Assembly (NCBI GenBank): GCA_002887195.1
Contig: PJAB01000001.1
Location: 1-64,000, forward strand
Direction: 5' to 3'
Source: Chrysochromulina parva
Lineage: Eukaryota; Haptophyta; Prymnesiales; Chrysochromulinaceae
DNA length: 64,000 bases
The translations under genes were made by a program, and so were the position numbers. The notes below the pieces were generated by a model, which saw only the letters and a program-made list of their open reading frames with translations, was not told the origin of the DNA and made no database searches. Each line of letters opens with the position of its first letter. Position 1 is the stretch's first letter. This document shows, piece by piece, positions 9,740 to 20,920 of the stretch.

Positions 9740-10324
9740 ACACGAGAAGTCCTCTCTCCCCAAACCCTGTGAATTCACACCAACAATTAAACAGCAATTC
9801 TGGAATCATTCAATCACAACACACCAACACGTACACGCAATCTCAAAAACATTCACAACACCGACACGTACAACGCCATTCACAATGAGGTCAATGAGAA
9901 AGGAGCAAGGGGCTGAGGGCCTGAGCAACGCGTACCATCGCATAATCCACGAGAGCGTGCATGCATGTGTCGCGTGTGTGTGCGTTGCTTGCCGTTTCAG
10001 ATTCTCTTCCCATCTTTGGTCGAATGTGCGCGAAAATCGACTGACTGTCGAGGCCGCGCGCAATATTAGAGAGGCGGTCGACATATCTAACATAACAAGC
10101 ACACTGGCCCCGCCTCACGTTGCTTCACGCTCACCACATATCCCGATATCCGGATAGATGCAACATGTTAGTTGCCGGCCCCCACGCCCACGCGCCGCCC
10201 TGCACGGTACACTCGGGCGCCATGACGGCATGACACTTGGTCACGGGCTGGATGGGGACTGATGCAAATGCCACGATCACCGCACATGGGCCGCAGCACC
10301 GTCGCACCGAATTGCATCCTTTTC
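9740..10324. other. Intergenic, CA-rich, no gene seen
   Basis: Contains the 5' flank of the cytochrome b561 gene, with an A/C-rich stretch at about 9775-9890, and the 3' flank of the EF-hand module gene. Nothing coding was supported. Confidence 0.5.
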
Positions 10325-13300
10325 CTAACGGACCTTTGGCGGCAACTTCGGCGGCAGGCCCAGGAACTTGGGCTGCGGCGCACCCCCAAGCGAAGGTAGT
10401 GATGAGCTCCCTCGCATTGGGCGCACGGTTGAGCTCGTGACTGCATGCATGCTTGGATTCGGTGTGTTTCTACGGCTCGCCTCCCGGCTCTCGGGCCTAA
10501 TCTCGGGCCTTATCTCGGGCCGGGTCACCTCCTGGCTCTCCTCATTAGGCGCCGTGATGGGCGCCCACATGACGCCCTGCTGCGCCGACGAGGGTGGCGG
10601 CGGCTCTGGCGGCGCCTCGCCGCGGTTGAGGGAGGGGCGTGACGCAGACTGCGCCATCATGAGCTCGCGCGCCTCGCCAGCACCCCGCGTGCGCTGCACC
10701 GGCTGCGCGGTGCTCGCGCGGCTGGGCGAGCGTTGGCTGATCCTGGGCGACGTCATGCGGCTCTCGAGACGGCTCACGTCCTCGACAAAGGGCGTCGCAA
10801 CACGGCCTGGCGAGTAGGAGCGCCCCGGCCATTGTAACTTGCCCTGCTTCTCGAGACGCCCGACGAGCCTTTCGGACTCGTACAGTGGCATCATGCGCCC
10901 GCCGCCGAGTCGGAAGCCCGCCGCCGCGTCCCAGACCGCGTGACCCGCGGGGATGGGAGAGCGCAGCAGCTGCATCTGTATGTCGGCGAGCATACGCCGC
11001 TTGAATTCCGCCTTCTGCTGCGAGACGAGGCGGCACTTGGCACGTTCCTCCGCCTCGCGCTGCATCTCTTCCTGCCGGCGCAGCAGGCGCTTGGCCATGG
11101 CCGCCTCTTGCTGCGCCTGAGCCTCGATGCGTCCACGCAAGCGCTCCTCCAGGAAGCTCGCGTACACAGCGCGCTCTTCTTCGGTTCCGAGCGCGAGCAG
11201 GTAGAGCGGCTTGCGCGCGCCGTTCTGATCGAGGACTGCCTTGGGGCGCGGCCGGCGCATCGCGACGCTTGCCGGGCGCGGTCGCGATGAGTCGAGTAGC
11301 TGGCTGATCAGCCCCTTGACGAAGAGCGAGAACTCGTTGACGTGGATCTGGTTCGAGTCGTCGCCATCGATCGCGCACCAGAGGGCTTTCAGTCGGTCCT
11401 CGGTGAGTCGTCCCTTTTTGATCTGCAGCTTCTTGCGGATGACCGCCTCGAACTCGTCGAAAGTGATGAAGCCGGAGCCGTCGGTGTCGACGTCGGCAAA
11501 CAGGTTGCCGATGCCGTGCAGGCCCTTGCTCTGCAGCTGGAGTGAGTCCTCGAGCTTCTGGTTCACAAGGAGGGAGAGGTCCGTTAATTCCTCCTCTGTG
11601 AGCGGAGGCGCCTCGAGGCTCGCTCGCATCTCGGCGGTGGGCGTGCATGCAAGCGCCGTCCCGAGCCTCAAGGCGCCGAATGTGGACTCCTTGGCCTTGT
11701 CGCGCTTGTACACGCCACGGTGGATCGCCGGAGCGGCCAGCCGGAGGAACCTGGCGAACTCGTCGCGCTGCAGCTGGTTGGAGTTGTCTGCATCGAGTGC
11801 GCACCAGAGTGATCCCAGGCGCTCCTCGGGCATCTCCTTCTTGCTCATGTGGAGATGCTTTCGCGCCACGTCGGTGAACTCATCGAAGGTGATCATGCCC
11901 GAGTTATCCTTATCAACTTCCTTGAACCTGTCGTTTAGAAGGGGGGGGTGGCGACGCCAAATCGATCGGCGAGGAGTGGCAAGGGAGTAGGTGTGTCGAC
12001 CGGGGGCAAGGCGTGGAAATGGACGTAGGTGGCGACCGGGCTTGTGCAAGGCGTGGCAATTGAGGGGCGGGAGGGCGGGGGAGGGGGGGAAGGGCGAGGG
12101 AGGGGGAGGGCGGGAGGGCGGGGGGGCGGACTCACAGGCTAAACCAGCTGTGCGTGTTCTTGTTCTTGTTGTACGCCGACTGCTCGAGCCTCTCATTAAA
12201 GCTCTTCGAGAGCGCGTGGAGGTCTTCCTTGGTGAGCGCCGCCACACCCCCGGCCTCGAGTTTGGCACGCATCTCGGCCGTGGGGGTGGAGGCAAGAGCG
12301 CGCCCGATTCCAGCGGTGTGCAAGCCCCCGAGCTCGATCTTCTTGATCGAGCTCGGCGCCAACTTGGCTTTCTTCTCGACGGCACCTTGCTTTAGCCACT
12401 TGCCCATCTCCTGCGGCATGATCTGGTTCGAGTCGTCCGCATCCAGCGCGCACCAGATCGCCTTGACACGCTCATCCGAGATGACCTTCTTCGGCTGCTT
12501 GAGTTTGTGACGAATCACGTCTTCGAACTCGTCGAACGTGATGTAGCCCGATCCGTCATCGTCGATCTCCTTGAACAGATTGAACCAGCTGTGCGTGCTG
12601 CGGTTGGACGCATAGATCGAGGCCTCGAGCCACTCGTTGAATTGCTTGCTCAGCTCAAGCATCTGGTCCTCAGTCAACGGCGCCTCGAGCTTCGCACGCA
12701 GCTCGGCCGTAGGAGTCGATTCGAGCGCGCGATCGAGCCCAGCAGTCTGCGCGCCGCCGAGCTCAATCTTCTTCTTGTTCAGGTTGTCGGGGCCCCTGGA
12801 CTTGAACTCGTGAGGGATCATCTTGAGAAAGCTGCCCATCTCCTGCGGCATGATCTGATTCGAGTCGTCGGCATCCAGATGGCACCAGAGCGCCATGACT
12901 GTGTCATCCGACATTGCGCTCGGACCCTTTTTGAGCTTATGACGGATGACGTCCACCAACTCGTCGAACGTGATGTAACCAGAGCCTGTGGATCGATGCC
13001 CACATGCATGCGCGCGGTTGGAAGACGCCGGCAGCAGGAGGGTACACGAGGGCTGTGCGGAGGAGATCCACGGCGCGCGAGCGCGCGCGTGGGTCTGAAA
13101 GGCTACTCAAAGACGGGGGCGTATGCCATACCGTCCTTATCAGCCTCCTTGAAGAGATTGAACCACGAATGGATCGATTTCGACTGCTTGTGCAGGTGCT
13201 CCTCAAGCCACCCGGTGAGCTTCGAGGAGAGGTCTTTGATTTGCTCCTGGGTGAGCTCGATCGCGAGGTCCGCGCGCATCGCGGCGGTCGGCAGCGCAGG

Positions 13301-16300
13301 GCCCTCGAGGCTCGACTTGCGCGTCTTGAAGTCTGGTTTCTTGGCTCGCTCGACCTTTCCATACTTGAGGAACATGGCCATCTCATCGGGCGTCACCTGG
13401 TTCGAGTCGTCCAAGTCGAGGGCGCACCATAGACCGGTGAGCGCCTCGTCCGAAAGCGCTGACTGCCCAATCTCGAGCTTGCGACGCAGCACGTCCTTGA
13501 ACCTGGGTGTGGCGAGGCGAGGCAAGTAGCGGAAATCAGTACGAGCAAACGCCTCACGTGAGCAGCAGCAGGCACTGCAGCGCCGGAGCGACCAGGTTGG
13601 AGGGGCACACCAGACGCTGTGCACGGCTGGAGGAAGCGAGTGTGGGCGCTGTGTGCTGCTGAGGCGGCTCACTCGTCCCACGTGATGAATCCCGATCCAT
13701 CCTTGTCGATTTCCCGAAAGAGCTGGTAGGCCGATGTGACTTCGATGCTCTTCTTGTGCAGCGACTCGGTCAACTTGAGGTTGAGCGTCTTCTGGAGCTC
13801 GATGAGCTCCTCAGGGCTGAGCTCTGCCTTGAGGCTGGCGCGCAGCACCGCGGTCTGCGTGCACTCGAGCGCGCGGCCCTTGGCGAGGTCGGCCGAGCCA
13901 CCGAGCTCAATCTTCTTCTTGTTCAGATTTGAGGGTCCCTTGCCCATCTTGATGCTCTCGCCCCCGGCACGCTTGAGGAATTTGCCCATCTCCTGCGGCA
14001 TGATCTGATTCGAGTCGTCGGAATCGAGCGCGCACCAGAGCGCCCTGAGCTTCTCATCCGACAGGAAGCTCGGACCCTTTTTGGCCTTGCGGCGCAGGAT
14101 GTCTTCGAGCTCGTCAAAGGTGATGAAGCCGGAACCTGGGCAGACAGATCGGATGCACATGTACACGCGCGGTTGGCACACGCCGATAAAGGGGCGCGCA
14201 CATATGAGGGGCATGTACACACACACACACAGGCTCACAGCGCAAGTACGCGTCGATTGGAGAGGCTGTGCTGTGTGCGCCATACCGTCTTCATCCGCCT
14301 CCTTGAACAGGTTGAACCACGAATGGGTCGCCATGTTCTTCTTGTACATGAGCTCCTCGAGCCATCCCGTCACCTTCTTGGACAGGTCATCGAGCTCCGC
14401 CTCAGTCAACGGCGCCTCGAGCTTCGCTCGCATCTCGGCCGTAGGAGTCGATTCGAGCGCGCGACCGAGCCCGGCGGTCTGCGCGCCGCCGAGCTCAATG
14501 TTCCTCTTGTTCAGGTTCTTAGGTGCCTTAGAGGTCACCTCATCCGCACCTTGCTTGAGCCACTTGCCCATCTCCTGCGGCATGATCTGGTTCGAGTCGT
14601 CCGTATCCAGCGCGCACCAGATGGCACGCACGGTCTCGTCCGGCACCTTCTTGACGCTCTGGCCGAGGCGGTGGCGCACCACGTCTTCAAACTCATCAAA
14701 CGTCACGAACCCCGAGCCATCTTCGTCGATCTCGGAGAAGAGATTGAACCAGGTATGCACCGAGAGGTTCTTCTTGTAGAGCGACATCTCAAGCCACTTG
14801 CAAAACTGTTTTGCCCACCCAAGCATCTGGTCCTCAGTCAACGGCGCCTCGAGCTTCGCACGCAGCTCGGCCGTGGGCGTCGATTCGAGCGCGCGATCGA
14901 GCCCAGCAGTCTGCGCGCCGCCGAGCTCAATGGTCCTCTTGTTCAGGTTGGCGGGCGCCTTGGACTTGAAATCGGACGCGCCGCGCCGCAGGAAGGCGCC
15001 AAACTCCTGAGGGTAGACCTGGTTAGAATCATCGGCGTCGATGGCGCACCAGAGGGCAATGAGCGTATCTTCGCTTACCGCCGACGGGCCCTTTTTGAGG
15101 CGCCGGCGGAGCACGTCCTCAAACTCGTCGTCTGTGAGAGAGGGAGGGGGGGTCGCAGGGGGGACGGCGGGGGGTGAGGGCCCATCAGGAGTAGTCAGGA
15201 GGTGCCGCAGGCTGAGCTCCTGCAGGTGTCGACAGTGCTGGCGGAGGGAGAGAGCCACAGAGTTGCCAACTTGGCAGCCATTCAGGCTCGGCTGGCTTTG
15301 GCTATTGGTTCGGTGAGTGCATCTCTGCACGCGGCCACACATGTAATGAAGCCCGAGGCGTCTTCGTCAGCCTCGCTGAAGAGGTTGTACCAGCTGTGCA
15401 CCGACTGATTCTTCTGAGCCAGCAACTCCTCCATCCACCGGCACATCTTGCGCGAGAGGTCGTTGAGCTCCTCCTCGGTGAGCTCCGCCTCGAGCTTCGC
15501 ACGCAGCTCGGCCGTAGGAGTCGATTCGAGCGCGCGACCGAGCCCGGCGGTCTGCGCGCCGCCGAGCTCAATGGTCCTCTTGTTCAGGTTCTCTTGGCCC
15601 CTGGATTTCTGCAGGTTCCGCTTGAGGAACTTGCTCATCTCTTGCGGCAAGATCTCGTTCGAGTCATCCGCGTCCAGATGGCACCAGAGCGCATGCAGCT
15701 TGTCGTCCGACAGCTCGCTCGAACCCTTTTTGAGCCTGAGGCGCACCACGTTCTGGAACTCGTCGAGCGTGATCACGCCATCGCCGTCGAGATCGGCATC
15801 GTTGAATAGATTATACCACGAGTGGATGGACTTGCTCTGAGCCCGGAGCGACTCGGCGAGCCACTCACATAGCTTCTGGCTGAGCTCCGTGAGCTCGTCC
15901 TCACCGAGCGGCGCTTCAAGCTTCGCACGCAGCTCGGCCGTGGGCGTCGATTCGAGCGCGCGACCGAGCCCGGCAGTCTGCGCGCCGCCGAGCTCAATGG
16001 TCCTCTTGTTCAGGTTGTCGGGGCCCTTGGCCTTGATGAAGCCACCGCTGCGCCTTAGGAATTTTCCAAACTCCTCGGGCACCACCTGGTTGCTATTGTC
16101 AGCGTCGAGCGAGCACCAGAGCTGCTGCAGCTTGCTATCCGAGAGGACGCTCGAGTCCTTGTGCAGCGTATTCCGCACCACAGTCTGCAGCTCGTCGAAG
16201 GTAATGAAGCCAGAGCCTGCGGAAAGGTGCACATGCACGAGTGCTGTCAGCCCGAGGATGTGTGCAAAGGCCCAAGGCGGATGCGCAGGGATCGGCGAAG

Positions 16301-16562
16301 CGGGGGGGGGAGGAGGAGCACGCGAGCAGCGTGCCACACCGTCCGCGTCAGCAGCGCGAAAGAGCGAGTACCAATTCTGCATGGGCTGGTTTTTCTTCTG
16401 AAGGCTCTCCTCAAGCCACACGATCATCTCTTTGGACAGCGCCGTCAGCTCCTCGTCCGTGATCTCCGCATCTAGACTTGTCCGCATCTCAGCTGTGGGA
16501 GTGCAATCGAGAGCACGACCCCTGGCGGCATCCGCAGCGTCGTTGGCGGACATGGCGGCCAT
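10325..16562 (-). CDS. Giant modular EF-hand protein: ten tandem EF-hand-pair modules
   Basis: Seven exons can be assembled on the minus strand: 16562..16340, 16216..15341, 15131..14286, 14135..13673, 13502..13132, 12985..12136 and 11927..10325. All six introns are GT-AG. The exon lengths add up to 5232 nt, an exact multiple of three, giving 1743 aa from ATG 16562 (MAAMSANDAADAARGRALD). The protein is ten copies of a module of about 135 residues. Each has a spacer (ELGGAQTAGLGRALESTPTA, then a helix ending HSWFNLFKEA), an EF-hand of the type DxDGSGFITFDEF, a linker, and a second loop of the type DADDSNQIMPQEM. The C-terminal 400 residues are different: basic, coiled-coil-prone (RLLRRQEEMQREAEERAK) and then disordered. 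No signal peptide is seen. A large cytosolic or cytoskeletal Ca2+ buffer or sensor is a fair inference; no named homologue is recognised. Confidence 0.85.
11928..12135 (-). other. Intron 6 of the EF-hand module gene, with G-rich tract
   Basis: GT-AG intron of 208 nt joining HSWFSL and FKEVDKDNSG. Bases 12060-12129 are nearly pure G with A/C interruptions on the plus strand (many GGG runs), so the transcript side is a C-rich pyrimidine tract. The plus strand could form G-quadruplexes. Confidence 0.75.
14214..14233. repeat. (CA)n microsatellite in intron
   Basis: A short CA dinucleotide run lies inside the 150-nt intron 14136-14285 of the EF-hand module gene. Confidence 0.7.
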
Positions 16563-16616
16563 GACGACAAGGGCGCAGTTTTCGAAACGGACCGACAACG
16601 CTTATCGCGTGCATGC

Positions 16617-18011
16617 ATGCACAAAAACAGAGGGGATCCCAGTGTCAGTGTGGCTGCTCGGATGACGCCTGGTGCGAAACACCCCAAAGACACGTGGAAT
16701 CCTGGCCTGTTTTGGCGAACTTCGTGGATCCTCGTGGCTCGCCGAATTGCCAGGGCATCCAGGTGTTCAGAGAGGAGCCACGTGTGGCGCCGAGCAATGA
16801 GCACTGCCGCCGGCGCAGGCACGTGGGCCAAGGCAGCAGGACGTCGATCGGGCGGCACTGGCTCTGGCTCCGTCTCTGTGAGTCGATCTACCACTGGTGC
16901 CGTTTCTGTGGGTCGCAGCAAGTTCAGCGAGCCGACAATCACGGGCAGCACGGCAACCAAGGAGACGCCGGAGGCCGTGGCACGCCGCGAGGCAGCGCAG
17001 CTCAGGAGAGTGGCCATCGAGTCGCTTGAACTTGCGATGGAAACCAAAAATCTCGATGTGATTCGCGAGGCGATTCAGGCCAACGGTTCCGATGCGGCTG
17101 ACACGGACGCACTGTTTCGCGCTGAGTGCATGAAAAAGGAACTCCTGAAACAGGCGAAGCTCGCAAGCAAGCAGCAGGAGCAGCAGCAGCAGGCCATCGC
17201 GGCTGCGCAAGCGCCCGTATCGGACACCGCCAGTGCAGTAGCGGCACTGGAGCGAGCGATGGAGAGCTGCGACATTGCGACCCTCAAGGCGGCCATTGCG
17301 GAGCACGCCGAGCTCGCCTCAGAGACGGATGAGCTCGAGCATGCCTCGATGCTGCTGGATCGGCTGGTGGAGAAGCGCAAGGACGAGAAGAAGAAGCGGC
17401 TCAAGGATGCGCCTCCGAGTGCGAAGCAGCCATCCGCCAAGGAGCAAGAGGCGTTGCCAGAGGTCGCTGCTCCCGCCGCTCCGCCGCCGGCCGCGCTGGC
17501 ACCCCATGCTGAGCCAGCCCATGTGCTGCCACCAGCATCGACGCCTCCGCTACCTCCAACTTTGACCGCACCGATTCCGACAGCTTCGATACTGCCTCCG
17601 CCGCCTGGCTTGCCGCTCGGCATCCTCGTGCCGCCGCCAGGAATTCGTCAAGGAATCCGACCACTGCCTGCTGGCGTGGTCGATGGCGTGGTTGGGAGCG
17701 TGCCGCCTGGGATCGTCCCGCTGCCCCCCGGGTTGGTGGTACCGCCTGTCGGCGCGGCGAAGCCAGCACCGGCAACGACTGCTCCGGAGCCTCGGAGCCG
17801 TCGGAGCGGCGGAGCACTCGCCCAGCACAGCGCCCATCAATCGTCCGCGGACTTCCCTTCAAACACACTCGGAACGGGCAAAGGGAAAGGCCGCGGTGCA
17901 TCTGCAAAGACTGCAAACAACGGCGGCCGAGGAGGACATGGCGGCGCGGCGCCAGGGGCGACCACCTCATCGCAAGAGAGAGATTGGGCCGCGCTCCGCG
18001 GCGCAAACTAA
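16617..18011 (+). CDS. Pro/Ala-rich low-complexity protein, function unknown
   Basis: A 464-aa frame from ATG 16617; a later ATG at 16797 (MSTAAGAGTWAKAAG) would give 404 aa and is equally plausible. The middle has two related helical stretches of about 40 residues, each containing an A-(L/V)-x-x-x-(L/A)-E-x-A-M-E pattern: SLELAMETKNLDVIREAI and ALERAMESCDIATLKAAI. A charged coil follows (LVEKRKDEKKKRLK), then a long Pro-rich region with PPPGLPLG / PPGIRQGIRPLP / PPGIVPLPPGL repeats, and a Gly/Arg-rich tail. It is divergent from the EF-hand module gene, whose start lies 55 bp away from the first ATG. No known domain is recognised. Confidence 0.6.
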   Translation: MHKNRGDPSVSVAARMTPGAKHPKDTWNPGLFWRTSWILVARRIARASRCSERSHVWRRAMSTAAGAGTWAKAAGRRSGGTGSGSVSVSRSTTGAVSVGRSKFSEPTITGSTATKETPEAVARREAAQLRRVAIESLELAMETKNLDVIREAIQANGSDAADTDALFRAECMKKELLKQAKLASKQQEQQQQAIAAAQAPVSDTASAVAALERAMESCDIATLKAAIAEHAELASETDELEHASMLLDRLVEKRKDEKKKRLKDAPPSAKQPSAKEQEALPEVAAPAAPPPAALAPHAEPAHVLPPASTPPLPPTLTAPIPTASILPPPPGLPLGILVPPPGIRQGIRPLPAGVVDGVVGSVPPGIVPLPPGLVVPPVGAAKPAPATTAPEPRSRRSGGALAQHSAHQSSADFPSNTLGTGKGKGRGASAKTANNGGRGGHGGAAPGATTSSQERDWAALRGAN

Positions 18012-18103
18012 TGGAGCTTTTTTCGGAAAACTCGGAAAACTCGGAAAACTCGCGCGCGGAAAGGTCCCGGAGATATCGCGCTCTCGACCACATCTCCGAT
18101 CCG

Positions 18104-18847
18104 ATGCTGTACAAAGCCATTTTCGCAGGCCTCCTGCTTGGCACGGACGCGCTCCGCCTCGGCGAGGTCATCGACCGCCGCGCGGCCCTCCGTATTGCTG
18201 CTGCTGCGCCGCTCGCTGCGCTCGCGCAGGCGGCTAGTGCTGAGCGGCCGACGGGTACTACCGCCCTGGGCGGTAGGTGGATGGATTCTGCATCCAGCAA
18301 TATTGTCCTCGGCAGCGGCAATGGCGATTCCAAGGAGGCGGCCACTCTTGCCCTAAACCCGAAGACCGGCAAGGGCACGCAGGACGGCAAGCGCGTGGAC
18401 GACGCTGGTGCCACTTACTATGCTAAATCCCTCACCGGCAGCCCCGGGAGTGCATCGGCCCTCAATGGCCGCAAGGGCGGCAACATCCCCTCGATTCGCC
18501 TCGCCGGCAAGTGGTCCGACCCGATGCACCCGGGCTGCACTCGTAAGATTCAGCTCTCGGCTGGCAAGGCCTTCATCGCTGGCTCTGACGAGGACGGCAA
18601 GCCGGTGCGGTGCCCTCGCTCTTGTGCTTGTGCCGCACCCGATCGCCTCTCCCTGACACCGACTGACTCCTCTATGCGTGTCGCTTTTCTTTACGTGATG
18701 CAGTGGAAGGTCGTTGGCACCGTCACGGGCAATGATATCATCATCGACTTCTCGCCCAAGGGCGGTCCGAAGGACGTGAAGGCCACGTTTGTCATCGGCA
18801 AGGGGATCACCTTCCCCGACGGCAACGTGTGGTCGCGCATCTCGTAA
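18104..18847 (+). CDS. Predicted thylakoid lumen protein with twin-arginine leader
   Basis: The frame is open from 17984, overlapping the end of the previous gene, but the ATG at 18104 gives the best targeting sequence: MLYKAIFAGLLLGTDALR, an ER-type signal peptide, followed by a twin-arginine leader, DRRAALRIAAAAPLAALAQA. Such a stack is expected for lumen proteins of secondary plastids. A GT-AG intron of 99 nt at 18605-18703 is removed to join SDEDGKP with WKVVGTVTGNDI. It is a multiple of three without a stop. CDS join(18104..18604,18704..18847), about 214 aa. The mature part (IRLAGKWSDPMHPGCTRKI ... DIIIDFSPKGGP) resembles small conserved algal plastid proteins of unknown function. Confidence 0.7.
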   Translation: MLYKAIFAGLLLGTDALRLGEVIDRRAALRIAAAAPLAALAQAASAERPTGTTALGGRWMDSASSNIVLGSGNGDSKEAATLALNPKTGKGTQDGKRVDDAGATYYAKSLTGSPGSASALNGRKGGNIPSIRLAGKWSDPMHPGCTRKIQLSAGKAFIAGSDEDGKPVRCPRSCACAAPDRLSLTPTDSSMRVAFLYVMQWKVVGTVTGNDIIIDFSPKGGPKDVKATFVIGKGITFPDGNVWSRIS

Positions 18848-19768
18848 GTTCACGTGGCCTTGGTCCTGTCTTCATCCGTGCCTCTGCCTCGTTCGGTTCT
18901 GCCTAATGGCCGAGGCTAATCTGCATCAAAGACAGAGTCCTTGCGGCATAAGCGCTGCCGCCCGATTTATATTGAGGGTTTTCTCCCATGATCTGACTTT
19001 TTGAGATCTAACCTGAGATCCAACTTGACAATACACAGTGACATGTGTATAATATCGGATATGTCTCTTTTGAGTATTATAATTCGATTCTTCGGTGTAC
19101 TATACCCTTTAGTGCGCGCATGCACGAGTTGCAGAGCGGAGCATACGGAATCCCCGGACCAGCGACCACGCGCCGCGCTCCTGTCTTGTGACGTATAATC
19201 GTCGGTCATGGCGATGCACAGGTGTCGGCTCTCAGGGCTGTGCACACCGCCGCGCGCCGGACCTCCGATCCGTAGCATCTACCGTCTACGGCGATCGGTA
19301 CACGGTGTACGGTACAGCAGTAGACGAGAGAGACGCGACTGTCACTGTGATTCTCGTACTATACTATGTGCACCTCAATGTGCACCGGGTCTGTATACCA
19401 TACCCTGCATCCACTCTTGTACTCAGTACTTGTAGCGCGGCGGTTCCCCGCCCACCGCTCATTGTAGATTGTATTGATTCGTCTTCGTCGAGTGTCGTGC
19501 TGCTCGTGTCGCTTCGCTTCGTAACCATCGAACGGATCCGGTCATGCGCACGTGTATTGATCTATTGCCACACTCGGTGAGTACTCTCTCTCTCCTCAGT
19601 GTCTTGCTGATGCTACTTTACGCTGCAGACGATATGAAAACGGATGAGCAGACGGACTTGAAAAGGAATTGACCACGTGTCCGCGGGCGGACCAGCACAC
19701 ACCCACACGCGGTCGGGAGTCGGGATTTCCCGCCTGGGTTTCGGAACAGCTGCCTCTCTAGCGCGGCT
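18848..19768. other. Intergenic, no supported gene
   Basis: About 920 bp between the lumen protein gene and the 3' end of the next minus-strand gene. It includes a GTACACGGTGTACGGTAC inverted-repeat-like stretch around 19298-19315 and no ORF with recognisable content. Confidence 0.5.
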
Positions 19769-20920
19769 TCAGCTCGCTCCAGCAACGCTGAGCGTGCCCG
19801 GCAGACGTTGTTCAAAGGCATTACTAGAAGGCCACCATCGGTCGGAGAGGGAGTAGGGAGACTTTCTTTTGACACAGTCTGGGTGCGTGAGGACGAAACC
19901 CATCGCGACGTGCCTCACATAGTTGGGCCTTAGCGTTTCGAGGCGCGTGCATTCCGTCTCCATACCTTCGTACACCGATAGATCGGGACCCGCGAGCACC
20001 TTGATGCTCGGATGGCATCTGCCAGCCTTGGTGGCAAAGCCCGCATTTTTGCGCATGGCGGCGCTCCTACTCATCTCCCAGCTCTTCAGGGCGCACTGGC
20101 GCGCAATATCGACGAGTCCAAAGTTCTCCAGGTCAATAATGATCAGGTCCAGCCCAAACCGTGAGCGAACATGGCACGGATTGCAGGCGATTGAGCCGCC
20201 CGTGGAGCCGCGCTGGCACAGTGCTTGCATTGTATCGTTGGCACTGTGTCGCGGGAAAGATGCACGGTGACCGTCGCCGAGTGACGCTGCAGCAGATGGA
20301 CGCGGCATAAACGCCAAGTAATCCCAATAAAAGACCGCCCATCTCGACGAGTTGCTCTTGGGATGGACGATCGAAGCAGGGAGGCGCATACGGCAACCAA
20401 CGAAGACGTCGGGCCGGGCGCGAAGCACCCACGCGTACTGGGAACCCCGCTTAGCTTCGGCGCGTTCGATCAGCTGCAGGCACCGGACGCATCGGAGCGC
20501 AAACAAACATGTGGCAGTGTGCGGATTTGGACCGATCGCATCCGCACAAAGAGACGTGTCGGAAAGCTGTTGCAATGGCACCGGCAACCAGCCCTTTGAA
20601 CCGTCAGCGCGTTGCAGCACCTCATTGTCATTGGTTTCTTCCGCTGCCACGGGCTTCAAGACAGATATAATGGTCGCCATCTGATCAATCGTCGCCTCAG
20701 CTGGTATCCGATCAAAGCCGGCGCGCACGTAAATTTCGTGCTTGGTGTTGTTCGACTCTCGACTGAGCTGCCATTGGGACCAAGCGCGCGTGTAGACCAA
20801 AAAGGTGTCCGCATTGATACTATGCAGCACATTTCGTCGCAGCAAAGAGTGCACCTGCGGATAGATGAGCCCTCGCACCTCGCCGACCAGGCAAGCAGCT
20901 GTCAGGGCCGAATCACTCAT
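19769..20920 (-). CDS. Glycosyltransferase-like protein of unknown family
   Basis: An intact 383-aa frame from a true ATG at 20920. It has the pattern of algal DUF7796-like or glycosyltransferase-like proteins: an N-terminal strand (AACLVGEVRGL), the segment NADTFLVYTRAW, and a central YAWVLRARPDV with the Arg-x-Arg-x-Asp triad often seen at nucleotide-sugar sites. Cysteine-rich segments follow (GGSIACNPCHVRSRFG). No clear signal peptide is present. The family call rests on pattern memory only. A GTACCGGTAC palindrome lies 104 bp upstream of the start. Confidence 0.55.
   Translation of the reverse strand: MSDSALTAACLVGEVRGLIYPQVHSLLRRNVLHSINADTFLVYTRAWSQWQLSRESNNTKHEIYVRAGFDRIPAEATIDQMATIISVLKPVAAEETNDNEVLQRADGSKGWLPVPLQQLSDTSLCADAIGPNPHTATCLFALRCVRCLQLIERAEAKRGSQYAWVLRARPDVFVGCRMRLPASIVHPKSNSSRWAVFYWDYLAFMPRPSAAASLGDGHRASFPRHSANDTMQALCQRGSTGGSIACNPCHVRSRFGLDLIIIDLENFGLVDIARQCALKSWEMSRSAAMRKNAGFATKAGRCHPSIKVLAGPDLSVYEGMETECTRLETLRPNYVRHVAMGFVLTHPDCVKRKSPYSLSDRWWPSSNAFEQRLPGTLSVAGAS

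Noticed and set aside
13103..13681. Separate small EF-hand genes at 12.1-16.6 kb instead of one gene
   Set aside because: Every frame break coincides with an interrupted EF-hand and a GT-AG pair that restores it, and the summed exon length is a multiple of three.
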